DNA from: an uncultured Bacteroidales bacterium
Lineage (GTDB): Bacteria; Bacteroidota; Bacteroidia; Bacteroidales; Bacteroidaceae
Reading direction: 5' to 3'
Assembly: GCA_902779535.1 (NCBI GenBank)
Contig: CACZBX010000011.1
Location: 1 to 59,783, forward strand
Length of the DNA: 59,783 nt
The stretch's first letter is position 1. Every line of letters begins with the position of its first letter. Under the pieces are notes generated by a model. That model was not told the origin of the DNA, did no database searches, and worked only from the letters and a program-made list of their open reading frames with translations. The translations under genes were made by a program, and so were the position numbers. Of this stretch, positions 17,165-26,036 are shown one piece after another.

Positions 17165-18427
17165 CTACTTCTTTGGCGCGAAAGGACGATTGGGGTCCCT
17201 GATATCCCAAATTGTTAACTGATTGTTTGGTGCAACGACCTCAAACTTGTAAATAGTTGAGGGGACGTCGTGCAGGTCGACGGTGAATTGTTTGTTGCCG
17301 GCCCTCGTCGTACCTACATGCTGCCATGTGTCTTTCCCTCCTTCCTTAAAGAGGTTGGTTGGAGTCATGTAGATATCAACCATCGTTTCACTATCATCTG
17401 CCTGCCATGACAGGATGGCCTTGTCCTCGTAGTTGTAGATGTTGAGGTCGTAGATGTCACGTTTCCCGTAAAAGCTGGTACCGTCCATTTCGAAGCTCAC
17501 ATCTTTAGGAAGCTTGAACCCCATAAAGCGACAGATGGTTGGATTGATGTCGACGTGCGACAGGGATGCCGGGGTAAACTGCTTGTTTACTTGCTTGAGG
17601 TTTGTAGCCATCCAGATGGTTCGCTCCCGATCAGATTGTCCTCCGTGTGAGTATCCCATTATGTCGCGCCCATGGTCGGTGGTGACAATTACCAGCCATT
17701 CCTCGTTAAAGTGCTGTTCGCGATACTGTACAGCGTCCCATATCTTACCAATCAAGGCGTCCTCTTTAAGGACATATTCATCCGAATAGGTACTGTTCCC
17801 ATACAGATGATAGGCATCATCGGTATACCATAGATAAGCCCAACTGAGGTCGGGTGCATCTTGTCGTACACAATCAGCTGCTTTGTGACACACTAATGAA
17901 TCGATGGCGTAGATGTGAAGGTCGTCTTTTTGTTTTGGGAATTGCAATGTATCAAGTTCGTACCCATCATATACATAATCAATCTTCAGGTTGTTGGTCT
18001 CAGGCCGTCCTTCGCCCAACAAGATGGTACGGTTATCGGTCCAACTGGAGAAGATGGCTGTCTTATAAGGGCGTTCTTGCTCTTTTGCAATGCGGAAGAT
18101 GGTCCAATAGTTATAGTTTGCCTCAATATTTCCATTGCCCCGCACATTGTGTTTGTTCATCCATGTTCCAGTAAGGATACTGGTATAACCGATTGCCGAG
18201 ACTGTCGGCGTTTGGCTATATGTGCTCACTTTCCCGCCACAATATGCGCGACCATAATGGCCGGCTTTCGCAATATCGAAGATACAAGGAGGTTGAAGGC
18301 GTTCCATGTTATCAGCAGCAATCCCGTCAACAATAATAAAGATGGCCTTGCGGACCTTAGTCTCGTTTTTTTTGCTGCAACCAACGCATAATAGCGATAA
18401 TAAACATATAATGGATAATTGTCTCAT
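17165..18427 (-). CDS. Alkaline-phosphatase-superfamily lipoprotein (type I phosphodiesterase/pyrophosphatase-like)
   Basis: 420 residues with a lipoprotein signal (MRQLSIICLLSLLCVGCSKK, lipobox LCVGC). The metal-binding pattern of the alkaline-phosphatase fold is visible: IFIIVDGIA, a Thr-containing nucleophile region TVSAIGYTSILTGTW, a DDAYHLYGN segment, and TTDHGRDIMGYSHGG with the Asp-His pair and later His. A beta-rich C-terminal part of about 90 residues follows (from about DLNIYNYEDKAI). It probably cleaves a phosphate diester or monoester of a glycan or nucleotide at the cell surface or in the periplasm; the substrate is not known. It is convergent with the GH105 gene and divergent from the DUF5695 gene. 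Confidence 0.83.
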   Translation of the reverse strand: MRQLSIICLLSLLCVGCSKKNETKVRKAIFIIVDGIAADNMERLQPPCIFDIAKAGHYGRAYCGGKVSTYSQTPTVSAIGYTSILTGTWMNKHNVRGNGNIEANYNYWTIFRIAKEQERPYKTAIFSSWTDNRTILLGEGRPETNNLKIDYVYDGYELDTLQFPKQKDDLHIYAIDSLVCHKAADCVRQDAPDLSWAYLWYTDDAYHLYGNSTYSDEYVLKEDALIGKIWDAVQYREQHFNEEWLVIVTTDHGRDIMGYSHGGQSDRERTIWMATNLKQVNKQFTPASLSHVDINPTICRFMGFKLPKDVSFEMDGTSFYGKRDIYDLNIYNYEDKAILSWQADDSETMVDIYMTPTNLFKEGGKDTWQHVGTTRAGNKQFTVDLHDVPSTIYKFEVVAPNNQLTIWDIRDPNRPFAPKK

Positions 18428-18452
18428 CTTCTTAGATTTTATTTCCTTACAA

Positions 18453-18460
18453 CAAATATA
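18453..18460 (-). promoter_or_regulatory. Putative -7 element for phosphatase-fold gene
   Basis: Minus-strand TATATTTG, 25 bases before the ATG at 18427. No well-spaced TTTG upstream. Confidence 0.5.
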
Positions 18461-18528
18461 CAGGTATTTTATTAGAAGGTAAAGGCTTGGACGAAAATTC
18501 TTTTCTCTTTGTGGACAAAAGATATTGT

Positions 18529-18562
18529 TTTGTTGTTTTTTGCTGAAAAATGTTTATATTTG
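18529..18562 (+). promoter_or_regulatory. Promoter of DUF5695 gene
   Basis: TTTG at 18529-18532, a 22-base spacer (19 if the TTG at 18533-18535 is used) and TATATTTG at 18555-18562. It lies on top of the upstream candidate start at 18550 and so points to the ATG at 18586. Confidence 0.55.
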
Positions 18563-18585
18563 TCATGAAATTTAATCATTTGTCT

Positions 18586-21219
18586 ATGAAAATCCTATTA
18601 TTTAATTTGCTGACTCTGTTGCTTCCTTCCATTGGCTCATGGGAGATAACCTACGATTCGTTGGGCATTACGGATCTGGTTTCGAAGCAAGACACCTATG
18701 GTGCCGACCTTTTAGGGGAGGGACGATTAGGTGATGTGATGGTGACTTATAAGGTGAAAGAAGGTTTGTGGCAGACATTGCCCCGCGGAAACCGACAACT
18801 AAGTGTCGCAAACGATGTCCTTACTTATACTGATCGTGGTATGGGGGATGCGATGGTGGTGACTCAAACATTTTGTCAGAAAGATAAAACACTTCATTGG
18901 AGCATTGTCTTGGAGAATCGTTCTTCTTTTCCAGTCGAGATCGGAGACTTGGCAGTTACAATCCCTTGGAAAGGGAATACGGGCGAAGAACCCAAAGAGA
19001 TCTTTGAACGGTCGTTTATCAAACATGCTTTTATCAGTGGAGATGCCTCGTTCTTCTATTTTACTCGCTTCAGTGGAGAAGCTCCTTATATCATGTTACT
19101 TCCTGATGTGGGAACTCCTTTAGAGTATTATGCAAACAACCGTCGGCAATATATGGCTTATATTCGTTCGGCAAAAAGTGGGAAACAGGAGACGCGTGGT
19201 ACATGGCGGCAACCTCATACGGGAGATACACTTCACCCGGGTGAGAAAAGACAATACGGTTTCTCATATATTGCTGCAAGAACATACCCGGAAATGCGAC
19301 AACTGATTTATGAAAGTGGCTCCATCGATACGAAGATCGTACCGGGAATGACCATACCTCGTGGGCAAAAAGCGGTATTCGCCCTTCGATCAAAATGTTC
19401 TATTGACTCAGTATTATCAGAATTTCCTGAATCGACCCTCCTAAAGGTGAAATCAAGGAAGGGGGATACCACACTCTATGAGGTGGAATTTTCAAAGTTA
19501 GGTGAAAATAAGTTGACCATTTGGTTTGATGGTGGACGGAAAACGTATCTGGAATTCTTCTGCTCACTGACTCCCAAGGAACTGATGTCCAAACGCAGTG
19601 CTTTCCTGACCCAGCACCAACAGTTCCGAAATACCGGTCGCTGGTATGATGGCTTATATGGAGTGTATGATATGGTTACAGGACAACTTCGTGGGCCCGA
19701 CAATCCGGATTACTTTGATGAACGGCTGACGTATTTCCTTGCCAGCGATGACCCTATCCTGGGGAAGGCTCCTTTCATTGCATCAAAGAATGCGGTATGG
19801 CCTGATGCCAAAGAGATAGAGTCGTTGGAATATCATTTAAAACACTTCGTTTGGGGAGGACTGCAGCGGACCGATCAGGAGAAACCGCTCGAATATGGGG
19901 TCTATGGTACTCCAAACTGGTACATCAACCGTCATCAGGACTTACGTCTGACGCAGACAGAGTATAAAACAAATACTACACGTACTTGGCGTACATACGA
20001 TTATCCACATGTAGTCATGTTATGGTGGGAGATGTATAAGATAGCACGTGACTATCCGGAAATGACACACTATGCGCCTGCTTCCGAACTTCTGGACAGA
20101 GCCTATCATACTGCACGAGTTTTCTTTAAATATCCGAAGGAACTGCTCGGCGAATATTACGAACCATTCAAATGGGGTGACTATAACGAGTTGCTAATAC
20201 CGGAGATTATCGACGAATTGGAAAAGGTCGGGAAGCAAGATGAGGCTGCCGTTCTGCGAAAAGAGTGGGAGCGAAAGTTCCATTACTTTGTGTATGAGGA
20301 TAGGTATCCGTATCGTTCGGAATATGCAGCCGACCGTACGGCCTTTGAATCGACATACGCTCTGGCTCGTTATGGGATGCGGAACGATATTGACCCAAAA
20401 GCAACCCGCGACTTCATGGAACGACAGCACTATGCGAATCTGGCTTGTCGTGGGACATTGGAGAACCAGTGGTTTATGTTGGGAAGCGATTTCTTTGGCT
20501 CTTCCGATTGGAGCCTGATGAGTTATATGGCACGTATGGGTGGATGGTCTGTGCTGGATTATGGATTGCGCTATGCTGATGATCCATACGATTGGATCCG
20601 TTTAGGTTATTCCAGTTATCTGGATCCGTTTGGCTTGGTGAACGCGGGTGATGCAGCCTCGAATTACGGGTATTGGTATCCGGGAAAAGAGAAAGATGGC
20701 GCTATGGGACAAGCATTTACTCCGATGAAGTTTGGTTCTGCCTGGATTGGAACGCAGGAATCGCGAGGACCATGGCGATATTGTGGAGAAGGTGATTTGG
20801 GAATGTGTGCCATCACACGTACGGCAGCCACAATCTTAGCGCAAGATCCACTCTTTGGGTGGACTCTCTATGGAGGTAATTTACAGGATGATTCCAAATC
20901 CTTCCGCTTTATCCCCGAAGATGGAGTACAACGTTGCTTGTATCTGATTTCGGATAAACAACGCATCGGGCTTTCCATCAATCGCGGGCATTGGTCTGAA
21001 ACGGTTCCTGTATCTATTTCAAAGAATCTACATGTCGTTCAGGCTACAGTACAGACTGGAGGCAAGTCGGTTGAATTGATTTTTGAGCGTCTCAAGGGGA
21101 AAGGTTCACCAACCGTTCGTGCCAATGGCACTCGTCTGCAACCAACAATCGATAAGTATGGTCGATATGTTTATCAATTGCCATCAAACGAGGAAGTAAA
21201 GGTGGAGATAAGGATATAA
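18586..21219 (+). CDS. DUF5695 family exported protein (putative glycan-active)
   Basis: 877 residues from ATG 18586 (MKILLFNLLTLLLPSIGSWE, a signal peptide). Upstream in-frame ATGs at 18550 and 18565 fall in or before the promoter. The N-terminal half is beta-rich (ITYDSLGITDLVSKQDTYGA; TYKVKEGLWQTLPRGNRQLS). The second half looks like an (alpha/alpha) barrel with many aromatic-rich segments (FKWGDYNELLIPEIIDELEK; GYWYPGKEKDGAMGQAFTP). The architecture, beta-sandwich plus helical barrel, resembles many polysaccharide-active enzymes, but no activity is established that I know of. Neighbours (GH105, phosphatase fold, fructan operon) support a carbohydrate role by context only. Confidence 0.75.
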   Translation: MKILLFNLLTLLLPSIGSWEITYDSLGITDLVSKQDTYGADLLGEGRLGDVMVTYKVKEGLWQTLPRGNRQLSVANDVLTYTDRGMGDAMVVTQTFCQKDKTLHWSIVLENRSSFPVEIGDLAVTIPWKGNTGEEPKEIFERSFIKHAFISGDASFFYFTRFSGEAPYIMLLPDVGTPLEYYANNRRQYMAYIRSAKSGKQETRGTWRQPHTGDTLHPGEKRQYGFSYIAARTYPEMRQLIYESGSIDTKIVPGMTIPRGQKAVFALRSKCSIDSVLSEFPESTLLKVKSRKGDTTLYEVEFSKLGENKLTIWFDGGRKTYLEFFCSLTPKELMSKRSAFLTQHQQFRNTGRWYDGLYGVYDMVTGQLRGPDNPDYFDERLTYFLASDDPILGKAPFIASKNAVWPDAKEIESLEYHLKHFVWGGLQRTDQEKPLEYGVYGTPNWYINRHQDLRLTQTEYKTNTTRTWRTYDYPHVVMLWWEMYKIARDYPEMTHYAPASELLDRAYHTARVFFKYPKELLGEYYEPFKWGDYNELLIPEIIDELEKVGKQDEAAVLRKEWERKFHYFVYEDRYPYRSEYAADRTAFESTYALARYGMRNDIDPKATRDFMERQHYANLACRGTLENQWFMLGSDFFGSSDWSLMSYMARMGGWSVLDYGLRYADDPYDWIRLGYSSYLDPFGLVNAGDAASNYGYWYPGKEKDGAMGQAFTPMKFGSAWIGTQESRGPWRYCGEGDLGMCAITRTAATILAQDPLFGWTLYGGNLQDDSKSFRFIPEDGVQRCLYLISDKQRIGLSINRGHWSETVPVSISKNLHVVQATVQTGGKSVELIFERLKGKGSPTVRANGTRLQPTIDKYGRYVYQLPSNEEVKVEIRI

Positions 21220-21220
21220 T

Positions 21221-21255
21221 AAAATAAAGTTCGCAAATTTTGCGAACTTTATTTT
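21221..21255. terminator. Bidirectional terminator, DUF5695 gene / fructokinase gene
   Basis: A 13-bp perfect stem (21221-21233 with 21243-21255) with GTTCG/CGAAC at the top and A/T-rich flanks, so a U-tract follows on both strands. It lies 2 bases after the DUF5695 stop and serves the convergent fructokinase operon as well. Confidence 0.8.
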
Positions 21256-21278
21256 ATTTATATGGACTGATTCCTTAG

Positions 21279-22163
21279 TTATGCTTTCTTTAATTCCTCT
21301 GGCAAGACAGGCATGGCGCCTTGTTGGGTGCAGACAAATGCAGAAACCTTGACGGCCAATTCATGAGCCTGAGTAATGGGAAGGCCATTCAAGATGGCTG
21401 CGCAGAAAGATCCGGTGAAGGAGTCACCAGCACCTACCGTATCGGCCACCTCAACCTTTGGCGTTGGTTGGAAAGATGTAATGTGTTCAGTGATAATATA
21501 ACTGCCATCAACACCGCAGGTCAGAATTAGCATCTTCAGCTGATACTCCGCGAGAAGTTCCCGACAGATAACCTCAAAATCGGTCGATTCGATGTCAAAC
21601 ATCTTGGCAACGACAAGTAATTCCTCGTCGTTGATTTTCAATACGTTGCACTTGCGGAAGGAGTTCTTGAGAATCTCTTTCGTAAAGAATTGTTGGCGAA
21701 GATTGATGTCAAATATCTTCAGTTGTCCATCGTCCTCTGGCATGGCATCCAGAAAACGGTTAATCGTTTCTCTCGATACTGCATGGCGTTGTGCCAATGA
21801 ACCGAAGCATACGGCACGGCATTGCTTTGCCATAGCGTCCAACTGGTCGGTATAAGGGATGTTATCCCATGCCACATCCGTCTTGATCTCGTATTGTGGA
21901 ATACCTTTCTCGTCCAAGGTTACCTGTACGGTACCTGTAGGATAGTCCAAGCGTTCGATATAGTATTGCAATCCTTTTGCATCCAAGGCTTCGATGATCT
22001 CATCACCTAATCGGTCATGACCAATAGCACTGACAGCCAAGCCTTTTAATCCAAATTGTGAGGCATGATATGCAAAGTTAGCAGGCGCACCACCCAACTT
22101 CTTCCCTTCAGGGAGCACATCCCACAAGGCCTCACCTAATCCAATAACCAAATAGTCTTTCAT
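21279..22163 (-). CDS. PfkB-family fructokinase
   Basis: 294 residues of the ribokinase/PfkB fold. The N-terminal GLGEALWDVLPEGKKLGGAP and NFAYHASQFG contain the sugar-binding Gly-Gly, and the C-terminal DTVGAGDSFTGSFCAAIL contains the catalytic Asp of the GAGDS anion hole. With a GH32 enzyme and a sugar importer immediately upstream, the substrate is probably fructose, phosphorylated to fructose 6-phosphate in the cytoplasm. It starts 2 bases after the MFS gene and is the last gene of the operon. Confidence 0.88.
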   Translation of the reverse strand: MKDYLVIGLGEALWDVLPEGKKLGGAPANFAYHASQFGLKGLAVSAIGHDRLGDEIIEALDAKGLQYYIERLDYPTGTVQVTLDEKGIPQYEIKTDVAWDNIPYTDQLDAMAKQCRAVCFGSLAQRHAVSRETINRFLDAMPEDDGQLKIFDINLRQQFFTKEILKNSFRKCNVLKINDEELLVVAKMFDIESTDFEVICRELLAEYQLKMLILTCGVDGSYIITEHITSFQPTPKVEVADTVGAGDSFTGSFCAAILNGLPITQAHELAVKVSAFVCTQQGAMPVLPEELKKA

Positions 22164-22165
22164 AT

Positions 22166-23323
22166 TTATTTATTAATTTTCGTCGTATAGTAAAAGAGGT
22201 AAATCACACCGATCGTCATCACGAGGACTGCACCAATCTGTCCGATCGCATCACTCGCAAAGCCCATTAGCAAAGGGAAGATGGTACCACCGAACAACCC
22301 CATGATCATCAGACCGGAAACTTCGTTCTTTTTCTCTGGCAAAGAAAGCAGTGCCTGTGAGAATACAACCGAGAAGATGTTAGAGTTGCCTAGACCAACC
22401 AGGGCAATAGCGGTGTATAACACAAATTTGCTCGTCCCGAAGAACATCCCGAGCATGGATAATGCCATCAGGACAACACTGAAGAAGAAGAACTTCTTAT
22501 GATTCAATTTGGCGAGGGCATATGAACCGGTAAAGCATCCGATTGTACGGAAGATAAAGTAGAGCGTCGTAGCAAAGGCTGCATCGTTTAAAGTCATGCC
22601 TACTCGCTCCATCAATAGTTTCGGAGCTGTTGTATTAGTACCAACATCGATGCCCACATGACACATGATTCCAAGGAATGAGAAAAGAATAATTGGTTTC
22701 CCTAGCAGTTTGAAGCATTCGACGAAGGTGGAAGCTTTCCCTGTGATCTCTTCTTCCTTGATTGATGTGAGTGATAGGCAGATGGATGCGAAGATGCCTA
22801 CAATCATATAGATGGGGAAAAGCACTCTCCAACTTAATCCGAAAGCAGGAATGGAAGCTTGCGCTCCCCAAGCGGCAATTAATGGAGCCATGAAGGAAGC
22901 GATAGCCTTGACAAATTGGCCGAATGTCAATGTACTAGCCAGCCTGTCTCCTGAAATAATGTTCGAAATAAGTGGATTCAGAGATGTTTGCATCAAGGCA
23001 TTCCCAATTCCTAATAAGGAAAAAGAAATAAGCATTATGAAATAGGTTTCTCCGAAGATAGGAATCAACAAAGATAGTACGGTAATCAATAAACTAAGTA
23101 AAACTGTATTCTTCCTGCCGATCTTGTTCATGAGCATGCCCGTTGGAACGGAGAAGATCAGGAACCAAAAGAATACCAAGGAAGGAAATATGTTGGCAGA
23201 TGAATTCGAAAGATTCAAATCTTCCTTCACATAATTAGAAGCGATTCCTACCAGATCCACAAAGCCCATTGCAAAGAAGCAGAGCATTACGGGAATCAAC
23301 TTGAGCATTTTATTATCTTTCAT
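22166..23323 (-). CDS. MFS sugar transporter (probable fructose importer)
   Basis: 385 residues with about 12 hydrophobic helices and MFS features such as MNKIGRKNTVLLSLLITVLS after helix 2. The sequence resembles the fucose/hexose-symporter branch found in Bacteroidota fructan loci. It would move the monosaccharide released by GH32 in the periplasm across the inner membrane. Gaps of 6 bases from the GH32 gene and 2 bases to the kinase make an operon certain. Fructose as substrate is inferred from neighbours. Confidence 0.85.
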   Translation of the reverse strand: MKDNKMLKLIPVMLCFFAMGFVDLVGIASNYVKEDLNLSNSSANIFPSLVFFWFLIFSVPTGMLMNKIGRKNTVLLSLLITVLSLLIPIFGETYFIMLISFSLLGIGNALMQTSLNPLISNIISGDRLASTLTFGQFVKAIASFMAPLIAAWGAQASIPAFGLSWRVLFPIYMIVGIFASICLSLTSIKEEEITGKASTFVECFKLLGKPIILFSFLGIMCHVGIDVGTNTTAPKLLMERVGMTLNDAAFATTLYFIFRTIGCFTGSYALAKLNHKKFFFFSVVLMALSMLGMFFGTSKFVLYTAIALVGLGNSNIFSVVFSQALLSLPEKKNEVSGLMIMGLFGGTIFPLLMGFASDAIGQIGAVLVMTIGVIYLFYYTTKINK

Positions 23324-23329
23324 AAGACC

Positions 23330-25120
23330 TTAAATATTAAGTGGATATACTTGAATGTTCATTTTGCTGGATGTCGTACTGGTGATGGACAATCGGTTAT
23401 ATGGCTTTGTCGGGAACACCAGATTGGTCATGGCTGTACGACCATTGTTCAAGAAAGCTTCAATGCTGCAGCGATCGACGAGGATTCGGAGTTCGAAGTC
23501 CTTGCCTGGGAAAGTCGGTGCGGTGGTAACGATCGGGAAATCCTTACTGAAATTCACCTCTCCACTTTCGTTACGGTTCATCGAGAATGTCTTTTTATCA
23601 GCGTCATACGTCATCAATACCTTCTCGCCTAAATCATTTGAAAGACATATCTGGGTAGTTTGCAAAAGAGATTCTGCAGAAAGAACGATCTCGTATGTCG
23701 GAGACTCTTTCTTGAACTTATAGGTATATGCTTTCTTCCCAACTGTGGCTCGTTTATCTATCCAAGGCTTTCCCCGTAGCGACAGTAGTTCAGGTGACGG
23801 ACTGCTGCAGAGGTAATATTCATCACGATCTTGGAACAAGCTTAGGTCGCGAGGTACGGAGTTGGCACTACGGAACTGTTGGGTAGGTACGATGTTTGCG
23901 TACTGCCAGTTGCTCATCCAAGCCAAAGCAATGATCCGGTTGTCGGGTGCATTACTCCAGGTGACAGTCGCATAATGGTCCTTTCCATAGTCCATCCATT
24001 TGGTTATTTCAGGCTTTGAATCACAAATAAAACGGTGTCCGTCAAAATGACCGACAAAGTATTGTGTAGCTGAACCTCCAAAAGGGAATCCAGGGTTGAT
24101 GTTCAACAATAAGACGTCCTTCATCTCGTTGCTCCCTTGTACCTTCACTTTTACAAGGTCGGGGCACTCCCATACGCCATCATGATTACCATAGCCTAAG
24201 CCAAAACTACTTTCGTATGTCCAATCTTTCAGGTTCTTCGATGTGAAGAAACGTACTTCCTGTCCAGAAGCGATAATCACCTTCCATTCGTTTGTCTGTT
24301 CGTCGAAGAATAGTTTGGGGTCACGGAAATCCGGAATATCTGCTGTGATAACGGGGTTCTTCTCGTAAATCTTGAAGGTTCGTCCATTATCGGTACTATA
24401 GGCCAGGCTCTGAGTTTGGCTCGTTCCCGCTGAAGTGTACATGGCGATGATGGCATCTTTCCCAAACCCGGCGACGTTGTTCTTATCTACGATCGCACTA
24501 CCACTGAATACTGCTCCCAACTCATTGGCATAGATGGCGGGGTCGAGGTGTGTCCAGTGAACCAAGTCTTTTGTAACGGCATGGCCCCACGTCATGTTTC
24601 CCCACATACTCCCATACGGGTTGTATTGATAGAAGAGGTGATATTCGCCATCTTTGTAAACCATTCCGTTCGGGTCGTTCATCCATCCGTATGCCGGAGT
24701 GAAATGATAGTCCGGACGGAACTTCTCTCGATTGGTCGTGTCGAAAGAGTCATTGCATTTTATTTCTTTCCAACATACATTGTCAGCGATATTCCGTTTG
24801 GTTTCTCGGCCGGCATGTTGGGTCAGGTCGAAAAGAACTTGATGTCCTTTGTAAGGAGAAAGGTTGAATGGAACGTAATAGTCTACCTTCTCAACAGCCA
24901 ATCGGGCTTGGATCGTTTGTTCCAGACGTGTGTCGACTAAAACCTTGATGTGGGCTTCCGGTGCAGACTCCTGAATAGGTAAAAGAATGTATTTCTTCTC
25001 GGAAGAAATGCGGATCATGGAATGCGAGTCGGATAAGTGATTGACTTTGAAATCTTGGCCATACACCTCTGAAAAGAATAAGCAGGAGAGTATGAGTAAA
25101 AGGGAACGTAGGTTTCTCAT
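23330..25120 (-). CDS. GH32 beta-fructosidase (levanase/inulinase/invertase-like)
   Basis: 596 residues. Signal peptide MRNLRSLLLILSCLFFSEVYG; LSC at 11-13 could instead act as a lipobox. Residues ~25-130 form the beta-rich N-terminal module often seen before Bacteroidota GH32 domains (DUF4980). The five-bladed propeller carries the catalytic triad motifs: WMNDPNG at 146-152 (nucleophile Asp149), RDP at 266-268 (transition-state stabiliser) and WEC at 317-319 (acid/base Glu318). A C-terminal beta-sandwich includes DRCSIEAFLNNG. It hydrolyses terminal fructose from fructans or sucrose outside the cytoplasm. First gene of the GH32-MFS-kinase operon. Confidence 0.93.
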   Translation of the reverse strand: MRNLRSLLLILSCLFFSEVYGQDFKVNHLSDSHSMIRISSEKKYILLPIQESAPEAHIKVLVDTRLEQTIQARLAVEKVDYYVPFNLSPYKGHQVLFDLTQHAGRETKRNIADNVCWKEIKCNDSFDTTNREKFRPDYHFTPAYGWMNDPNGMVYKDGEYHLFYQYNPYGSMWGNMTWGHAVTKDLVHWTHLDPAIYANELGAVFSGSAIVDKNNVAGFGKDAIIAMYTSAGTSQTQSLAYSTDNGRTFKIYEKNPVITADIPDFRDPKLFFDEQTNEWKVIIASGQEVRFFTSKNLKDWTYESSFGLGYGNHDGVWECPDLVKVKVQGSNEMKDVLLLNINPGFPFGGSATQYFVGHFDGHRFICDSKPEITKWMDYGKDHYATVTWSNAPDNRIIALAWMSNWQYANIVPTQQFRSANSVPRDLSLFQDRDEYYLCSSPSPELLSLRGKPWIDKRATVGKKAYTYKFKKESPTYEIVLSAESLLQTTQICLSNDLGEKVLMTYDADKKTFSMNRNESGEVNFSKDFPIVTTAPTFPGKDFELRILVDRCSIEAFLNNGRTAMTNLVFPTKPYNRLSITSTTSSKMNIQVYPLNI

Positions 25121-25142
25121 GGTATTTCGATTTGATTACTGA

Positions 25143-25150
25143 CAAATATA
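25143..25150 (-). promoter_or_regulatory. Putative -7 element of fructan operon
   Basis: Minus-strand TATATTTG, 22 bases before the GH32 ATG. A TTTG lies 23 bases further upstream (25177-25174), slightly too far, which may make the promoter weak or activator-dependent. Confidence 0.5.
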
Positions 25151-25247
25151 ATAGTTTCCTATGAGAAACACGACAAAAAATGATTCAAATAACAAAATAC
25201 TTTGACCGATTTTTATGAATGTGTCTCCTATAAAAAGCAATTATTTC

Positions 25248-25278
25248 TTTGCCAACGTGTTTTTTCTCTTTACCTTTG
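25248..25278 (+). promoter_or_regulatory. Promoter of mntA-hepT
   Basis: TTTG at 25248-25251, 19-base spacer, TACCTTTG at 25271-25278: complete Bacteroidota promoter 26 bases before the mntA ATG. Confidence 0.68.
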
Positions 25279-25304
25279 CTATGAAGAAGATTTAGATTAG
25301 TGAT

Positions 25305-25613
25305 ATGGAAGTGGATGTTATAACAAAGAAGATAGTTGATTATTTCAAGACTCAACCTGTCTTGAAAGCATGGCTGTTTGGATCATTCGCTCGAGGGGAG
25401 GCTAGCCCTGAAAGTGATGTTGATATCCTTTTTGTGCCTGATTACTCAGGGAAACCATTTACCTTATTTACTCATGGAAATATGTATGTGGAATTAAAAG
25501 AATTGTTGGGGAGGGAAGTCGATTTAGTCGTAGATGGTTCTCTTCGGCCTTATGCTTTGGAAAATGTTGAACGAGAAAAAAAACTAATCTATGAGAGAAA
25601 AAGCGAGGGATAA
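25305..25613 (+). CDS. mntA: MntA-type minimal nucleotidyltransferase antitoxin
   Basis: 102 residues of the minimal nucleotidyltransferase fold. The signature GSFARGEASPESDVD fits GSx10DxD, with Gly26-Ser27 and metal ligands Asp38 and Asp40; a third acidic residue lies in REVDLVVDG. MntA antitoxins AMPylate the conserved tyrosine of the HEPN RNase HepT and so inactivate it. All active-site residues appear intact. The 3' end overlaps the hepT start (ATG 25591) by 23 bases, the usual arrangement. The partner toxin frame is broken, see the next entry. Confidence 0.88.
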   Translation: MEVDVITKKIVDYFKTQPVLKAWLFGSFARGEASPESDVDILFVPDYSGKPFTLFTHGNMYVELKELLGREVDLVVDGSLRPYALENVEREKKLIYERKSEG

Positions 25614-25952
25614 AGGACGTCTTGAGGATATTGTTTATTATTCAAACAATGTTATACAGTTGATAAAGGCGTTTCTTATGAAAGGCTAATGACGGATATG
25701 CGAACATATTATGCAGTAATGAAGAACATTGAAATTGTAGGAGAAGCCGCATATATGTTGTCAACTGAATTTAAGAATGAACATCCAGATACTCCTTGGA
25801 CAGTAATTGAAGGGATGAGACATATCTTGGTTCACGATTATGCCAATGTTGTTCCCAGAATATTATGGGGAACAGCAACAGAGAATATACCAGAACTATT
25901 AGCTCAAGTTGAACAATATCTTATGGAAACAGATTGGGAAGAATGGATATAA
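25591..25952 (+). pseudogene. hepT: HepT-type HEPN RNase toxin, frameshifted
   Basis: ATG 25591 gives MREKARDKGRLEDIVYYSNN and then VIQLIKAFLMKG before a stop. This is the normal HepT N-terminus up to LIK. The rest continues in another frame from about 25671: SYERLMTDMRTYYAVMKNIE and so on to EEWI. Inserting one G in the run at 25668-25669 (AAAGGC to AAAGGGC) restores LIKGVSYERLMTDM and a single frame of about 120 residues. The RNase motif RHILVHDY (R-x4-H-x-Y) is intact in the second part, including the Tyr that MntA modifies. So this is a recent single-base loss, a phase-variable site, or a sequencing error. The downstream half could start at ATG 25689 but would lack the first helix. Confidence 0.85.
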
Positions 25953-25975
25953 TGATGTCTATCTGTTGACATTAA

Positions 25976-26020
25976 AAATAAGATGGGAGAGGAACAAATC
26001 GTTCTTCTCCCATCTTATTT
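25976..26020. terminator. Bidirectional terminator, hepT / rpmH
   Basis: 20-bp stem (25976-25995 with 26001-26020, one G-T pair) with a 5-base loop, flanked by A-run and T-run, between the convergent hepT remnant and rpmH. Confidence 0.82.
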
Positions 26021-26036
26021 CTTTCAAACTAACGGA

